Below are positions 31,909 to 42,500 of a stretch of DNA of 64,000 nucleotides, one piece after another; the stretch's first letter is position 1, and the number at the start of each line of letters is the position of its first letter. The DNA is from JABWBD01 sp040768665 (GTDB lineage Bacteria; Planctomycetota; Planctomycetia; Pirellulales; Thermoguttaceae): positions 1-64,000 of the forward strand of contig JAXGMN010000030.1 of the NCBI GenBank assembly GCA_040768665.1, read 5' to 3'. The translations under genes and the position numbers were made by a program. A model generated the notes under the pieces. The model was given only the letters and a program-made list of their open reading frames with translations. It ran no database searches and was not told the DNA's origin.

Positions 31909-34900
31909 ATGGGAAGGCTTCGGTTGGATCAATGCTTGGTGCTTACACCGCCGCACGCGAAGACAGCGACCGTGGCCATCGCGGCATGCCGCGCGGGCGC
32001 GACAGGGGTGCTGGATCTCGAGTTTGAACTCGATCGAGATCGTAGCGTCCGGCGATTGCGGGAATTGGAGCATTACACGTCGAGTGAATTTGGCATCAAG
32101 ATCGGGTTTGGCGGGGGGCCGTTCCTCGACCGGCTTCAGCACGACTGGCCGGACCGCTTGCGCTGGGCGATCGTGGCCGGGGGCCCTCGCGAAGAAACGC
32201 CCGTTCAGGTCGCTCTGCTGCGGCGGCACAATGTGCGGGTTCTCGTTGAGGCAGTCAGCGTGGAAGAGGCCGAGACCGCACAAGGAGTCGGCGCGGACGG
32301 GGTGGTGCTCAAAGGCGAGGAGGCGGGAGGGCGAATCGGTTCCGCGACGGCCTTCGTTCTTCTCCAAGCCTGCCTCGGTCGGGCGCCAATTGCGGTTTGG
32401 GTCCAAGGCGGGATAGGGCTGCACACGTCGGCGGCGTGCCTGGCGGCGGGGGCGACCGGGTTGGTCCTCGATGCCCAGGTGTTGCTGGCGCGCGAGGCAG
32501 AACTCGATCCGCTGGACCGGAAGCGCCTGGAGGTCTTCGACGGCAACCAGACGGTGGTCGTCGGCGAGCGACTCGGCTTCCCTTATCGAGTCTATCACGA
32601 TCCCATTTCTCCGGTGATTGATCGGTTGAATCGGCTGGAGGACAAACTACTTGCCTCGAAGGACTCCTCCGATCGAAAAGGGAAGCTATGGTGGGAGGGG
32701 CTCTGCGGGGCGATCGGGGACAGCGGACAAGAGCGACTGTGGCCGCTGGGGCAGGATGCGGGGCTGGCCGAACCGTTGGGGAAGCGGTTCCGGACGGTGG
32801 CGGGCATCGTTCACGCCGTGCGGGAAGGCGCCCTGGAAGGTGTTCGGAGAGCAGCGCGCGCGAATCCTCTGGCCGAGGGCTCGTTGTTCGCCCAGCGGCA
32901 CGACACGCGTCACTCCATTGTCCAGGGCCCCATGACTCGCGTGAGCGATACGGCCGATTTTGCCGAGATCGTCGCTCGAGAAGGCGCGTTACCGTTGGTC
33001 GCCCTGGGGATGATGCGCCGCGGCGAATTGGAGACTCTGCTTGCGGAGACGAAAGCCCGCGTGGCCAATCGCCCATGGGGCGTCGGAATCCTGGGCTTTC
33101 TGTCGCCCGAAATCCGCCGCGAGCAGACGGAGGTGATCCTTGCCGAACGTCCGCCGTTGGTGTTGATCGCGGGCGGCCGGCCCGATCAGGCTGCCGAGTT
33201 CGAGCGAGAAGGAACCGCGGTCTACCTGCACGTCCCTTCCGCGGAATTGCTGGAGCACTATTTGCGGGCGGGTGCGCGGCGATTTGTGTTCGAGGGACGG
33301 GAATGCGGCGGGCACGTCGGCCCGCGGACGAGCTTTGTTCTTTGGGAGACTGTCTGCCAAAGGCTTTTGGCTCACGTCGAAGGCGCCGGCGGCGAAGTCG
33401 ATTTGAGCGTCTTGTTTGCCGGCGGAATCCATGACAGCCGGTCGGCAGCGATGGTGGCGGCAATTGCGGCCCCGTTGGCGGAGCGAGGGATCGCTGTCGG
33501 CGTTCTCATGGGGACAGCGTATCTTTTTACCCGTGAGGCGGTCGAGTGCGGCGCCGTCGTCGGCCGGTACCAGGAGGAGTTGCTCCGCTGCGGCCATACA
33601 GTTCTTCTGGAGAGTGGGCGCGGTCACGTCACCCGATGTCTCGATACGCCGTATGTCGCGCACTATCGGCAAGTCCAAGAGCGTTTGAAAGTGGGCGACA
33701 AGAGCCCCGAGGAGATCCGCAGTCTGCTCGAACAAATGAATGTCGGCCGATTGCGGATCGCCGCCAAAGGGGTTTGCCGCACGAGTGAGCGGGCGGAAGC
33801 GCCGGGCGCCTCGGGCAATGGCAACTTGTCGAAGCTCTGCGGGGTGGCGGAGGATGTGCAATTCAACGACGGCATGTACATGGCGGGTGAGGTGGCGGGC
33901 CTGCGCAGCTCGGTGACCACGGTAGCGGAACTCCACGACGAGATCACCCATGGCAGCAGCCGGTACCTGCGGCCCGAGCCGTCGCCCGACTCCGCCGGGC
34001 GGCAACCCAAGCGCGGGCCGGATATTGCGATCATCGGCATGTCGTGTTTTTTCCCGAAAGCCGGGTCACTTCGGGACTACTGGCAGAATATCCTCGATCG
34101 GCGCGAGGCCACCACAGAAGTCCCGTTGGATCATTGGGATTGGCGGCTGTACTACGATCCGGACCCTAGAGCCCCCGGGAAGATCGTGTCGAAGTGGGGC
34201 GGGTTCTTGGACGACATCCCGTTCGATCCGTTGCGCTATGGGATGCCGCCCAGCGCGCTGTCGTCGATCGAACCCTTGCAGATGATGCTGCTGGAGGCCG
34301 TGCGGCAGGCGCTGGACGATGCCGGTTATGCTGAGCGGCCGTTCAACCGGGAGCGAACGGCCGTGGTTCTCGGCGCGGGGGGCGGCGCCGCCCAGCTTTC
34401 GATGGCCTATGCTCTGCGAGCGTATCTGCCGCTGCTGGAGACGGTGCCGGGGATCGGGGCGATGGCCGCTGAGGTTTCTGCAAAATGCGGGCCGCTTCTG
34501 CCGCAATGGACCGAGGATACGTTTCCGGGCATTCTGTTGAACGTAGCGGCCGGTCGCGTGGCCAACCGGTTCAACTTGAACGGGCCGAATTTTGCGGTGG
34601 ATGCGGCTTGTGGTTCGTCGCTGGCGGCACTCTATGCGGGAGTCCGCGAACTGCAGATGACAACGAGCGACGTGGCCGTTGTCATGGGAGGCGATACGGT
34701 CCAGAATCCATTCACGTATCTGTTATTCAGCAAGACCGGCGCGTTTTCACCTACCGGTCGTTCCCGTCCCTTCGATGAATCGGCCGACGGCATTGTGATC
34801 AGCGAGGGCATCGGCGTGGTCGTTTTGAAGCGGCTGCCGGACGCCGAGCGCGACGGCGACCGCATCTATGCGGTGATCAAGGGGATGGGCGCCTCGAGCG

Positions 34901-37900
34901 ACGGCAAAGGCAGGGGTTTGACGGCGCCGCGGCCGGAAGGGCAGGTGCGTGCCCTGATGCGGGCCTATGACGATGCCGGCATTTCGCCGGCCCGGGTCGG
35001 CATGGTGGAGAGCCATGGTACGGGCACCGTCGTGGGCGATCGTTCCGAAGTGGAATCCGCCAGCCTCGTGTTTCGGGAAGGCGGAGCGCGTGCGCGATCC
35101 TGCTCGCTCGGCTCAGTAAAGTCGTTGATCGGTCACACCAAGTGCGCGGCCGGCCTGGCCGGTTTCATCAACGCCGCTTTGGCGCTGTATCACAAGGTCC
35201 GGCCTCCGATGATCGTGGAGGAACCCAATACCAAGGCTCGTTTCGAGGAAACACCGTTCTTTCTTAACCGCGATGCGCGGCCCTGGATCCACGGCCGCGC
35301 CGAGCCTCGCTGTGCGGGAGTCAGCGCTTTCGGTTTCGGCGGAACGAATTTTCACGCGGTCTTGGAAGAATATTCGGCCGATTATCTCGGCGCGAGCCGC
35401 TCGGGACTGCCGAAATGGCCGGCGGAGCTTTTCCTCTGGCGACGTCAGAGCCGCGAGGCGGTGATCGAGTCCGTGGATTCTTGCCGGAAGGCACTGGCGA
35501 AGACAAGCGATCTGGAGATGGGCGGTCTGGCGGCATCCTTGTGGGATTCCGCCACGAACGACGCATCCCAGCCAACCTTGGCGGTTGTTGCCACATCGCC
35601 GGAAGACCTTGCTCGGAAGCTGGAAATCTTATTGGAGAGACTTCGAGCAAACGCCCCGGCGGTGTCCGACCCGCGGGGGATTTACTGGGCGGAATCGCCG
35701 GCGCAGGCGGGTGGCAAGATCGCGTTTCTCTTCCCGGGGCAAGGATCGCAATATCCGGACATGCTCGCGCAGTTGGCGATCGCGTTTCCCGACGTTCGGC
35801 AGACATTCGACCGCGCCGACCAACTGCTCTACGGAGATCTCGGGCGATCCCTGGGCAGCGTCATCTTCCCGCCGTCGGCCTTCACGCCCGAAGAGGCCGA
35901 GAAAGCAAAGCGAGACCTGATGCGGTCGGACATCGCTCAACCGGCAATCGGTGCGGCGAGCTTGGGGATTTTCCGCCTGCTGAGCCATCTGGGGATCCAG
36001 CCCGATTTCCTTGCAGGGCACAGCTATGGAGACTTTTCGGCGCTCTGTGCCTCCGGGGCCTTGAGCGAGGAAGACTTCCTTCGCATTTCGTACGAGCGAG
36101 GCCGAGCGATCCTTGGGGCAGCCGGCCAGGCGGGCGGGGGAATGATCGCCGTCGAGGCCGCTTACGAGACGCTCCGCGAGATGTTGATCGGCATCGATGA
36201 CGTCGGTGTGGCGAACTTCAACGGGCCGAAACAGACCGTCTTGTGGGGAAGCGAGCCGAGCCTGGCGAGGGTTGTTGAGATGCTCTCCGCGCGCGGCATC
36301 GCCGCACGGCGGATCGACGTGAGTTGCGCTTTTCATTCGCCGCAGGTCGCCGGAGCGTGCGAGCCCCTGGCGGCGGCGCTGGCGAAGGTGGCGGTGGCGC
36401 CGCCGTCGCGGACCGTCTACTCGAATACGACGGCTTGCCCGTTCCCACGCGATCCGGAGGCGATCAAGAGACTTCTCGTGGAACACCTTGCCTCGGCCGT
36501 GCGGTTTCAGGAAGAGATCGAGGCCATGTACGACGCCGGGGCGAGGTTGTTTGTCGAGGTCGGCCCTGGCAGCGTCCTTACGGGATTGGTTCGACAGATC
36601 CTTGGTGAGAGGCGGCATTTGAGCTTGTTCACCAGTCATCGCAGCCAGTCGGACGTGCAGCAAGTGCAGCAGGTGCTGGGGCAACTCCTCGTGCATGGCG
36701 TCGACGTGCGGCTGGACTACCTCTATGCGGGCCGCGCCCTGCGGCGTTTTCCGCTGAGCGAGCTTGCATCGCAACTCGGGCAGGCGAGGTATTCTCCGTC
36801 GACGTGGCTGGTCAACAGCGTTCGCGTTCGACCCTGGCAGGCTCCCGAACCGCCGGTCTTCGGACGTCCGCAGACATCGGCAACGGTCGCCGCAGATGAT
36901 TCGCTCCATGAGATGGACGGGAGGGGAGTGTCCGGCAGACAAGCGGCGGCATCCGCATGCGGCAGGGACGGAAACGGACGCGTGAGAGATCTCGCACGAG
37001 AACGCGCTGCGGCGCCGGGCTCCGCGCCGATCCAAGGGACGACTCCTCCCGCGGAGCCGCTTTCGGAACTGCCACGATTGCCCACCGATAGCGCGGAGGC
37101 AGCCCGGGTGGTGATGGGGTTTCAGGATCTGATGTCCAAGTTCCTCGAAACGCAGCGGGCAGTGATGACAAGCTACCTCGATGGAGCTGCATTTCCGGGC
37201 CTGTCCACGGCGGATTCTGTCAAGCCGGCCGGCGAGGGGCTGGTCGGCGAGCGCGGCGGGCTTGCACCGTTTGACGGCGGCCGCGCGGTTCACGGCGGTG
37301 GGGCTCCGGACCTTCAGCTTGGCATGGTTCCGCCCGAGATTGCCGCAGTGACGCCGGGCACGGGCGGCGATGCAGCCAATTCGGCGAGTCCGCCCGACGA
37401 ACCCGGCGATCTCGAAACTTCGCGCGAGCATGTTGCCACGGAGGCGCTTACGCGGGAGAGTCTGACGCGACAACTCGTCGAAGCCGTGAGCAAGCGAACC
37501 GGTTACCCCCCGGAAATGCTCGATCTCAATCTGAATCTGGAGGCCGACCTCGGCGTCGACTCGATCAAGCGGGTCGAGATTCTGAGCGGCTTGACCGGCT
37601 CGAACGAGTGGGCAGACGCGGGGGCCGCCGTTGAGATGGAGAAGTTGACCAGTCTGAAGTCGCTGCGTGCGATCATCGATTATCTCGTGGAAACGTTGGA
37701 GCGATCCGCGCGACACGACGGGAGTGCCGGCGTGCGTGCCAATGGCGGCGGTAACGATAAGAGGCTATCGCAAAACCTCGCGGAGAGAAGGGGACAGGCA
37801 CATTTCGCTCCGAAGACTCCGCACAATGAGCCAGTCCCGGACGGTTTCGGGATGGGCTCTAAGCTGTCGGGCCATTCTCCCGGCGTCTCCCGAGTTCAAC

Positions 37901-39582
37901 GTGGCCGAGCGGGCTCGGACCGTGGTTCCCGTGAGATCCGCCGCATGCTCGTGCGTCCGGTGACGATCGATTCGCCACGCTGGAATGGTGATGCGGGAAG
38001 ACCGGGCCCGCTGTTGGTCACGGACGACGGCCGCGGCATTGCTCGCGAAACAGCCCGCCGCTTGCAGCGGCGAGGAACTCAAGCGATCGTGGTGGCAATG
38101 CCCCACGACAACGGCAAGTCGGACGATGCGGCTCCGGTGGCCGATCTTACCGATCCGCATGACGTGCAGCGGCTCGTATCATCCATCCGGGAACGATTCG
38201 GTCCGCCGGCGGGCCTGGTACACCTGATTCCGTTATCGTCTGCAGCGCACGCAAGCTGGGAAACGCGGCTGCGTCGCGAGGTCTACTCGCTTTTCCTCTT
38301 GGCACGTGAATTGAGCAAGCAGCGCCAGGCGGACGCTTGCGGGCCCCCGACGACTCTTCTGGCGGCCACAGCGATGGGCGGGAGTTTCGGCAGTGGAGAC
38401 ATGGCCCTCAGCGAGACGTTCTTCGCCGGGCAGGGCGGAGTCGCCGGGATCGTCAAGAGCCTCGCCCACGAGTGGACCGACGCCCTGGTTCGCGTACTCG
38501 ATCTCGATGCCGACGAGACGGTAAGCGATCTTGTCGACCGGATCGTCGCGGAGCTCGAAGACACGGCCGGCCCGGTTGAAGTGGGCTATTTCCGCGGCGA
38601 GAGAATTACCTTGGAGTGTTACGACGCCCCGCTGGAATTCCGCCGGTCGGGGGCGATGCCGTTGGAGCCGGACGCACCGGTGCTGATCACGGGCGGGGCG
38701 TGCGGCATTACCGCCGAGGTTGCCCTGGAACTTGGCCGGCAATGCCGCTGCCGGCTGATGCTCGTGGGCCGTTCACCGATGCCGGCGGAGGCGGAATCGG
38801 CGGCGACTGCCGGATTGACCGACCCCGGCGAGTTGAAGGCAGCCATCCTTGCCGCGATGCGACGGAACGGGAGTCCGCCCGTGCCGGCCGAAGTGGAAAG
38901 CACCTACCGGCGCCTGCTCCGCGACCGCGAGATTCGGGGAAACCTGGCTCGATTCGGGAAGGCCGGCATTGAAACGCGCTATTTCCAGGCCGACGTCCGC
39001 GATCCTGAAGCGCTGTCGGCCGTCCTCCGGCAGATCGAAGGCCGCTACGGCGCCTGCCAAGGCTTGCTCCACGGCGCGGGGGTGATCGACGACAAGCTTA
39101 TCGGCGACAAGACGCCTGAATCGTTTGACTATGTTTTCGGCACCAAGGTCGACAGCGCTTTGAACCTCCGCCGATTGCTGCGCCCCGAGCAATTAAGGCT
39201 GTGCGTTTTCTTCACTTCCGTTGCGGGCCGGTTCGGCAACTGCGGCCAGTCCGACTACGCCGCGGGGAACGAAGTGCTCACGAAGCTGGCAATGCAACTC
39301 GACCAGGAGTGGCCGCACCGTGTCGTTTCCGTGGCATGGGGGCCGTGGTCGCGGATCGGGATGGTCTCGGAGCTGGAAGAGCATCTCACAGGTCGAGGGC
39401 TGGACTTGATTCCGCCGGAGGTCGGGCCGCGTCTGCTCTTGGAAGAAGCGGTTTACGGCAACAAGGGAGAATGCGAAGTGGTGATCGCAGGCGGAGTGGG
39501 ACAGCTCGTCCGGCCGTGCGACGGCGCCGCGTTGTGCGGCCTGGTTGATCAGCCGTTGATGGACGACGAGGTCGTACGATGA
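31909..39582 (+). CDS. Type I PKS / PUFA-synthase-like megasynthase: NMO-NMO-KS-AT-ACP-KR
   Basis: 2,557 residues from ATG at 31909, eight bases after AAGGA; a GTG at 31903 is too close to it. Domains: two nitronate-monooxygenase-type TIM barrels (~10-230 and ~330-600; IVQGPMTRVSD, ECGGHVGPRTSFVLWE), a fold used as enoyl reductase by PfaD; ketosynthase (~705-1150) with Cys901 in VDAACGSSLA, His1036 in SHGTGT and His1076 in IGHTK; acyltransferase (~1270-1590) with Ser1372 in GHSYG; a linker; ACP with Ser1885 in LGVDSIKRVEIL; and ketoreductase (~2000-2540) with Tyr2450 in SDYAAG. The ACP and domain order recall PUFA and heterocyst-glycolipid synthases. It would elongate and reduce an acyl chain iteratively, as only one KS is present. 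Palindrome A8 is translated between ACP and KR. The stop overlaps the next start by four bases. Confidence 0.85.
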   Translation: MGRLRLDQCLVLTPPHAKTATVAIAACRAGATGVLDLEFELDRDRSVRRLRELEHYTSSEFGIKIGFGGGPFLDRLQHDWPDRLRWAIVAGGPREETPVQVALLRRHNVRVLVEAVSVEEAETAQGVGADGVVLKGEEAGGRIGSATAFVLLQACLGRAPIAVWVQGGIGLHTSAACLAAGATGLVLDAQVLLAREAELDPLDRKRLEVFDGNQTVVVGERLGFPYRVYHDPISPVIDRLNRLEDKLLASKDSSDRKGKLWWEGLCGAIGDSGQERLWPLGQDAGLAEPLGKRFRTVAGIVHAVREGALEGVRRAARANPLAEGSLFAQRHDTRHSIVQGPMTRVSDTADFAEIVAREGALPLVALGMMRRGELETLLAETKARVANRPWGVGILGFLSPEIRREQTEVILAERPPLVLIAGGRPDQAAEFEREGTAVYLHVPSAELLEHYLRAGARRFVFEGRECGGHVGPRTSFVLWETVCQRLLAHVEGAGGEVDLSVLFAGGIHDSRSAAMVAAIAAPLAERGIAVGVLMGTAYLFTREAVECGAVVGRYQEELLRCGHTVLLESGRGHVTRCLDTPYVAHYRQVQERLKVGDKSPEEIRSLLEQMNVGRLRIAAKGVCRTSERAEAPGASGNGNLSKLCGVAEDVQFNDGMYMAGEVAGLRSSVTTVAELHDEITHGSSRYLRPEPSPDSAGRQPKRGPDIAIIGMSCFFPKAGSLRDYWQNILDRREATTEVPLDHWDWRLYYDPDPRAPGKIVSKWGGFLDDIPFDPLRYGMPPSALSSIEPLQMMLLEAVRQALDDAGYAERPFNRERTAVVLGAGGGAAQLSMAYALRAYLPLLETVPGIGAMAAEVSAKCGPLLPQWTEDTFPGILLNVAAGRVANRFNLNGPNFAVDAACGSSLAALYAGVRELQMTTSDVAVVMGGDTVQNPFTYLLFSKTGAFSPTGRSRPFDESADGIVISEGIGVVVLKRLPDAERDGDRIYAVIKGMGASSDGKGRGLTAPRPEGQVRALMRAYDDAGISPARVGMVESHGTGTVVGDRSEVESASLVFREGGARARSCSLGSVKSLIGHTKCAAGLAGFINAALALYHKVRPPMIVEEPNTKARFEETPFFLNRDARPWIHGRAEPRCAGVSAFGFGGTNFHAVLEEYSADYLGASRSGLPKWPAELFLWRRQSREAVIESVDSCRKALAKTSDLEMGGLAASLWDSATNDASQPTLAVVATSPEDLARKLEILLERLRANAPAVSDPRGIYWAESPAQAGGKIAFLFPGQGSQYPDMLAQLAIAFPDVRQTFDRADQLLYGDLGRSLGSVIFPPSAFTPEEAEKAKRDLMRSDIAQPAIGAASLGIFRLLSHLGIQPDFLAGHSYGDFSALCASGALSEEDFLRISYERGRAILGAAGQAGGGMIAVEAAYETLREMLIGIDDVGVANFNGPKQTVLWGSEPSLARVVEMLSARGIAARRIDVSCAFHSPQVAGACEPLAAALAKVAVAPPSRTVYSNTTACPFPRDPEAIKRLLVEHLASAVRFQEEIEAMYDAGARLFVEVGPGSVLTGLVRQILGERRHLSLFTSHRSQSDVQQVQQVLGQLLVHGVDVRLDYLYAGRALRRFPLSELASQLGQARYSPSTWLVNSVRVRPWQAPEPPVFGRPQTSATVAADDSLHEMDGRGVSGRQAAASACGRDGNGRVRDLARERAAAPGSAPIQGTTPPAEPLSELPRLPTDSAEAARVVMGFQDLMSKFLETQRAVMTSYLDGAAFPGLSTADSVKPAGEGLVGERGGLAPFDGGRAVHGGGAPDLQLGMVPPEIAAVTPGTGGDAANSASPPDEPGDLETSREHVATEALTRESLTRQLVEAVSKRTGYPPEMLDLNLNLEADLGVDSIKRVEILSGLTGSNEWADAGAAVEMEKLTSLKSLRAIIDYLVETLERSARHDGSAGVRANGGGNDKRLSQNLAERRGQAHFAPKTPHNEPVPDGFGMGSKLSGHSPGVSRVQRGRAGSDRGSREIRRMLVRPVTIDSPRWNGDAGRPGPLLVTDDGRGIARETARRLQRRGTQAIVVAMPHDNGKSDDAAPVADLTDPHDVQRLVSSIRERFGPPAGLVHLIPLSSAAHASWETRLRREVYSLFLLARELSKQRQADACGPPTTLLAATAMGGSFGSGDMALSETFFAGQGGVAGIVKSLAHEWTDALVRVLDLDADETVSDLVDRIVAELEDTAGPVEVGYFRGERITLECYDAPLEFRRSGAMPLEPDAPVLITGGACGITAEVALELGRQCRCRLMLVGRSPMPAEAESAATAGLTDPGELKAAILAAMRRNGSPPVPAEVESTYRRLLRDREIRGNLARFGKAGIETRYFQADVRDPEALSAVLRQIEGRYGACQGLLHGAGVIDDKLIGDKTPESFDYVFGTKVDSALNLRRLLRPEQLRLCVFFTSVAGRFGNCGQSDYAAGNEVLTKLAMQLDQEWPHRVVSVAWGPWSRIGMVSELEEHLTGRGLDLIPPEVGPRLLLEEAVYGNKGECEVVIAGGVGQLVRPCDGAALCGLVDQPLMDDEVVR
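37760..37860. repeat. Palindromic element A, translated inside the megasynthase
   Basis: Complete copy with outer arms AGAGGCTATCGCAAAACC and GGTTTCGGGATGGGCTCT. It adds roughly 33 residues (~1952-1984, including RRGQAHFAPKTPHNEPVP) between ACP and KR without breaking the frame. Confidence 0.85.
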
Positions 39583-42500
39583 ACGACCGGCTGGCGACCG
39601 TGCCAACTCCGGCGTCTTCCAAGGCGCGATGGGAGACCGAGGTATTCGTGCTCGGGGGGGCCGACCGGAAGCAACTCCGTCGGCGGATTGACGAATTCCG
39701 TGCTTCCTTGAAGGGTGGGGAGGACGCGGAGCCGGCCGAATTGGCATCGTCTTGTGCCGACACACTCGAGCACGGCGGCAAGCGGCTGGCGATCGTGGCA
39801 GGAGGCTTGCGCGAACTCAGCGAGCGGCTCGCTCGGGCTTCGCAGCGGTTGGAAGCCCCGGACTGCGTGCAGATCAACGATTCGCAGGGAATCTACTTTT
39901 TCGACAAGCCACTTGGCCCGCAAGGCGGCCTTGCCTTTCTCTTCCCCGGCGAAGGCTCGCCCTACTTGAACATGGCCGCGGACCTGCTGCCCCACTTCCC
40001 GGAAGTGCGGGAGCACTATGACCTGTGCGACCGTATCTCTCTTGCCGTCGGCCAGCATAGCGAGCCGATCAGCCGGCGTTTCTTCGTGCCCGAAAACCTG
40101 GCGGAGTCTGAACGAAAGGAAGCGGAACGGCGCCTGGGAAGCGTGCGGAATGCAGTTGCCGGAGCCCTGGTTACCAACTGGGCCTTCTACCGGATCCTCG
40201 GCCGATTGGGGCTGCAGCCGACGGCGGTCGCCGGACACAGTTCCGGCGAGATTTCGGCTCTGGCGGCCGCGGGCTGCATCGAGGCGGACGACGGGCTGTT
40301 CGCCAGACTGTTCGCTCTCGGCGACGTGCTGGAGGAGGAAGAAAGCCAGGGGCATATCGCCGAGTCGATTCTTCTGGGGGTTGCTGCCGGGCGGGACCAA
40401 GTCGCGGCGGTGATCGACGGGACAAGCGGCACCGCGTTTATCGCCATCGACAATTGCCCGCACCAGACGGTTGTGGCAGGTCCTGCGGAAAAGATGGTGG
40501 AGGTCGAGCAGCAACTCACGGCAAAAGGAATCCTCCACGATCGCCTGCCCATTCGTCGGCCCTATCACACGCCCCTTTTCGCTGATCACGTGGAACCGAT
40601 CGCCGCGATGTTCCGCTCGCTTGACTTCCGGCCTCCCAGAATCCCGGTCTACTCCTGCACCACGGGCCGCCGGTTTCCCGAAGACCCGGAAAGAATCCGC
40701 CGGCTGGCGGTCGAGCATTGGACAAGTTGCGTGCAATTCACGGGCCTGGTCCGGAGGATGTACGAGGAAAATGTACGAGTTTTCGTCGAAGTGGGCCCCC
40801 GAGGCAATTTGACCTCGTTTGTTGAAGACATCCTTCGGCGGCATCCCGTCGCGGCGCTGGCCGCGAACGTTCCTCACCAGTCGGGGATCACCCGCCTCAA
40901 CCACGTTGTCGGCCAACTCGTAGCGCACCACGTCCCGGTCGACCTCCGCCAATGGTATGATCGCCGCCCATTTCATTCGCGCAGCCCCGGGGCCGGTGCG
41001 CCGGCGCCCCGACCGTCGGCTGGGTCCCCGCGCGAAGCCGTCGTGCTTCGACATTTCCAAGTGATGGAGCAGTTTCTGCAACTGCAGGGGGATATCCAGC
41101 GGCGGTTTGTGGAGCGTGTTCGCCGCGTCGGCCGACCGAGTCCGGGTGACCGGCCGCCAGGGCAAGCAACTCCGAAACCCACCGCGCCCATGTTCGGAAA
41201 GATCGTCCGTCACGAACCGGGGCAGCTTGTGGTGATGCGCCGTCTTATGGATCTCGACGAAGATCTTTATGCCGGTGATCATACCTTGGGTGGCCGTGAC
41301 GCCAGCGCCGTGGACGCCAACTATCATGGTCTGGCAGTGATGCCCATGGCATTCAGCCTGGAGATGATGGCCGAGGTGGCCTCGTTTCTGATCCCGGACC
41401 GTCTGACGGTCGAGTTCCGGAATGTGTTGTTGCGTCGCTGGATCCCCCTTTTTGAAGAACCGGTGACACTCGAAGTCACTGCCCTGGTGGTGCCGGGCGG
41501 GCATGTTGTCGGTGGATTGGGAAAAACCACGCAAGTGGCCATCGAGATTCGCGATTTGGGGAATGGTCGCCACCCCGGACCGCAGAATCCTTCGGTGGAA
41601 GCGACGGTGGTACTGGCCGAGCACTATCCGGCCGCGCCTCTGGCCGAGGAGTTTGCTCTCAGCGGCGAGCGTCGCTGCCGGCTCGGCTATCGGGAACTGT
41701 ACGAGAGCGAACGACGACTGTTCCACGGTCCGCGATTCCGGGCTGTCGACCGGGTGGTTCGAATGGGTGATGAAGGAATCGAGGGGTCGCTGGTGGCGCT
41801 CTCCCACGCCGCGCTGTTCCGGTCGACGTCGCGGCCGAACCTGCTGCTCGATCCGATTCTGATCGATGCCTCGACCCACATCCTGGGATGCTGGCACCTG
41901 TCGCTGCCTGATCAGACGGGAAGAGTGGTGTTTCCGTACCAACTGGGAAAGGTGCAGTTCTTCGGCCCTCCGCCAGCCAAGGGCTCGCAGGTCGATTGTC
42001 GGGTGACGATCACCGACTCGTCGGCCCGGCAGGTGTCGCATCGGATTGACCTGCTCGGTTCCGAGGGAAGCCTTTGGTGCCGAATCGATCCGGCAGAATA
42101 CTGGCGGTTCTACTGGCCTGCGGAGTACGTTGCGTTCTTCCGGCATCACGAGGCATTTCGAGTGTGCACGGACTGGTCCTCGGCATTGCCGGTGCCGGCC
42201 GCCGACGTCCGGACCGCGTCGGCCGACGGGCCGAACGAGGCCGTGTGCGTGAAGGTAAGCCCGCCGTTCGATATTGTCGAACCCGTCGTGCGTGCGGCGT
42301 TGGCGCGGGTAAGCCTCAGCCCCGGTGAGTGGCAGCAGTTTTACGGGCTGACGGGGGCCGACCGGGAACGAACCGACTGGCTTTTCGCCCGGATTGCGGC
42401 CAAGGATTGCATTCGAACCCTCTGGGAAAAACGCTACGGGCAAAGACTTTTCCCCGCCGACCTTGAAATCAAGACGGACAAAGACGGCCGGGCAACGGCT

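Noticed and set aside
35629..37716. 695-codon minus-strand open frame opposite the megasynthase
   Set aside because: Shadow frame; no domains, and the sense strand encodes AT and ACP motifs.
39549..42443. 964-codon minus-strand open frame opposite the AT-DH gene
   Set aside because: The plus strand has well-defined catalytic motifs; the antisense frame only reflects third-position GC bias.
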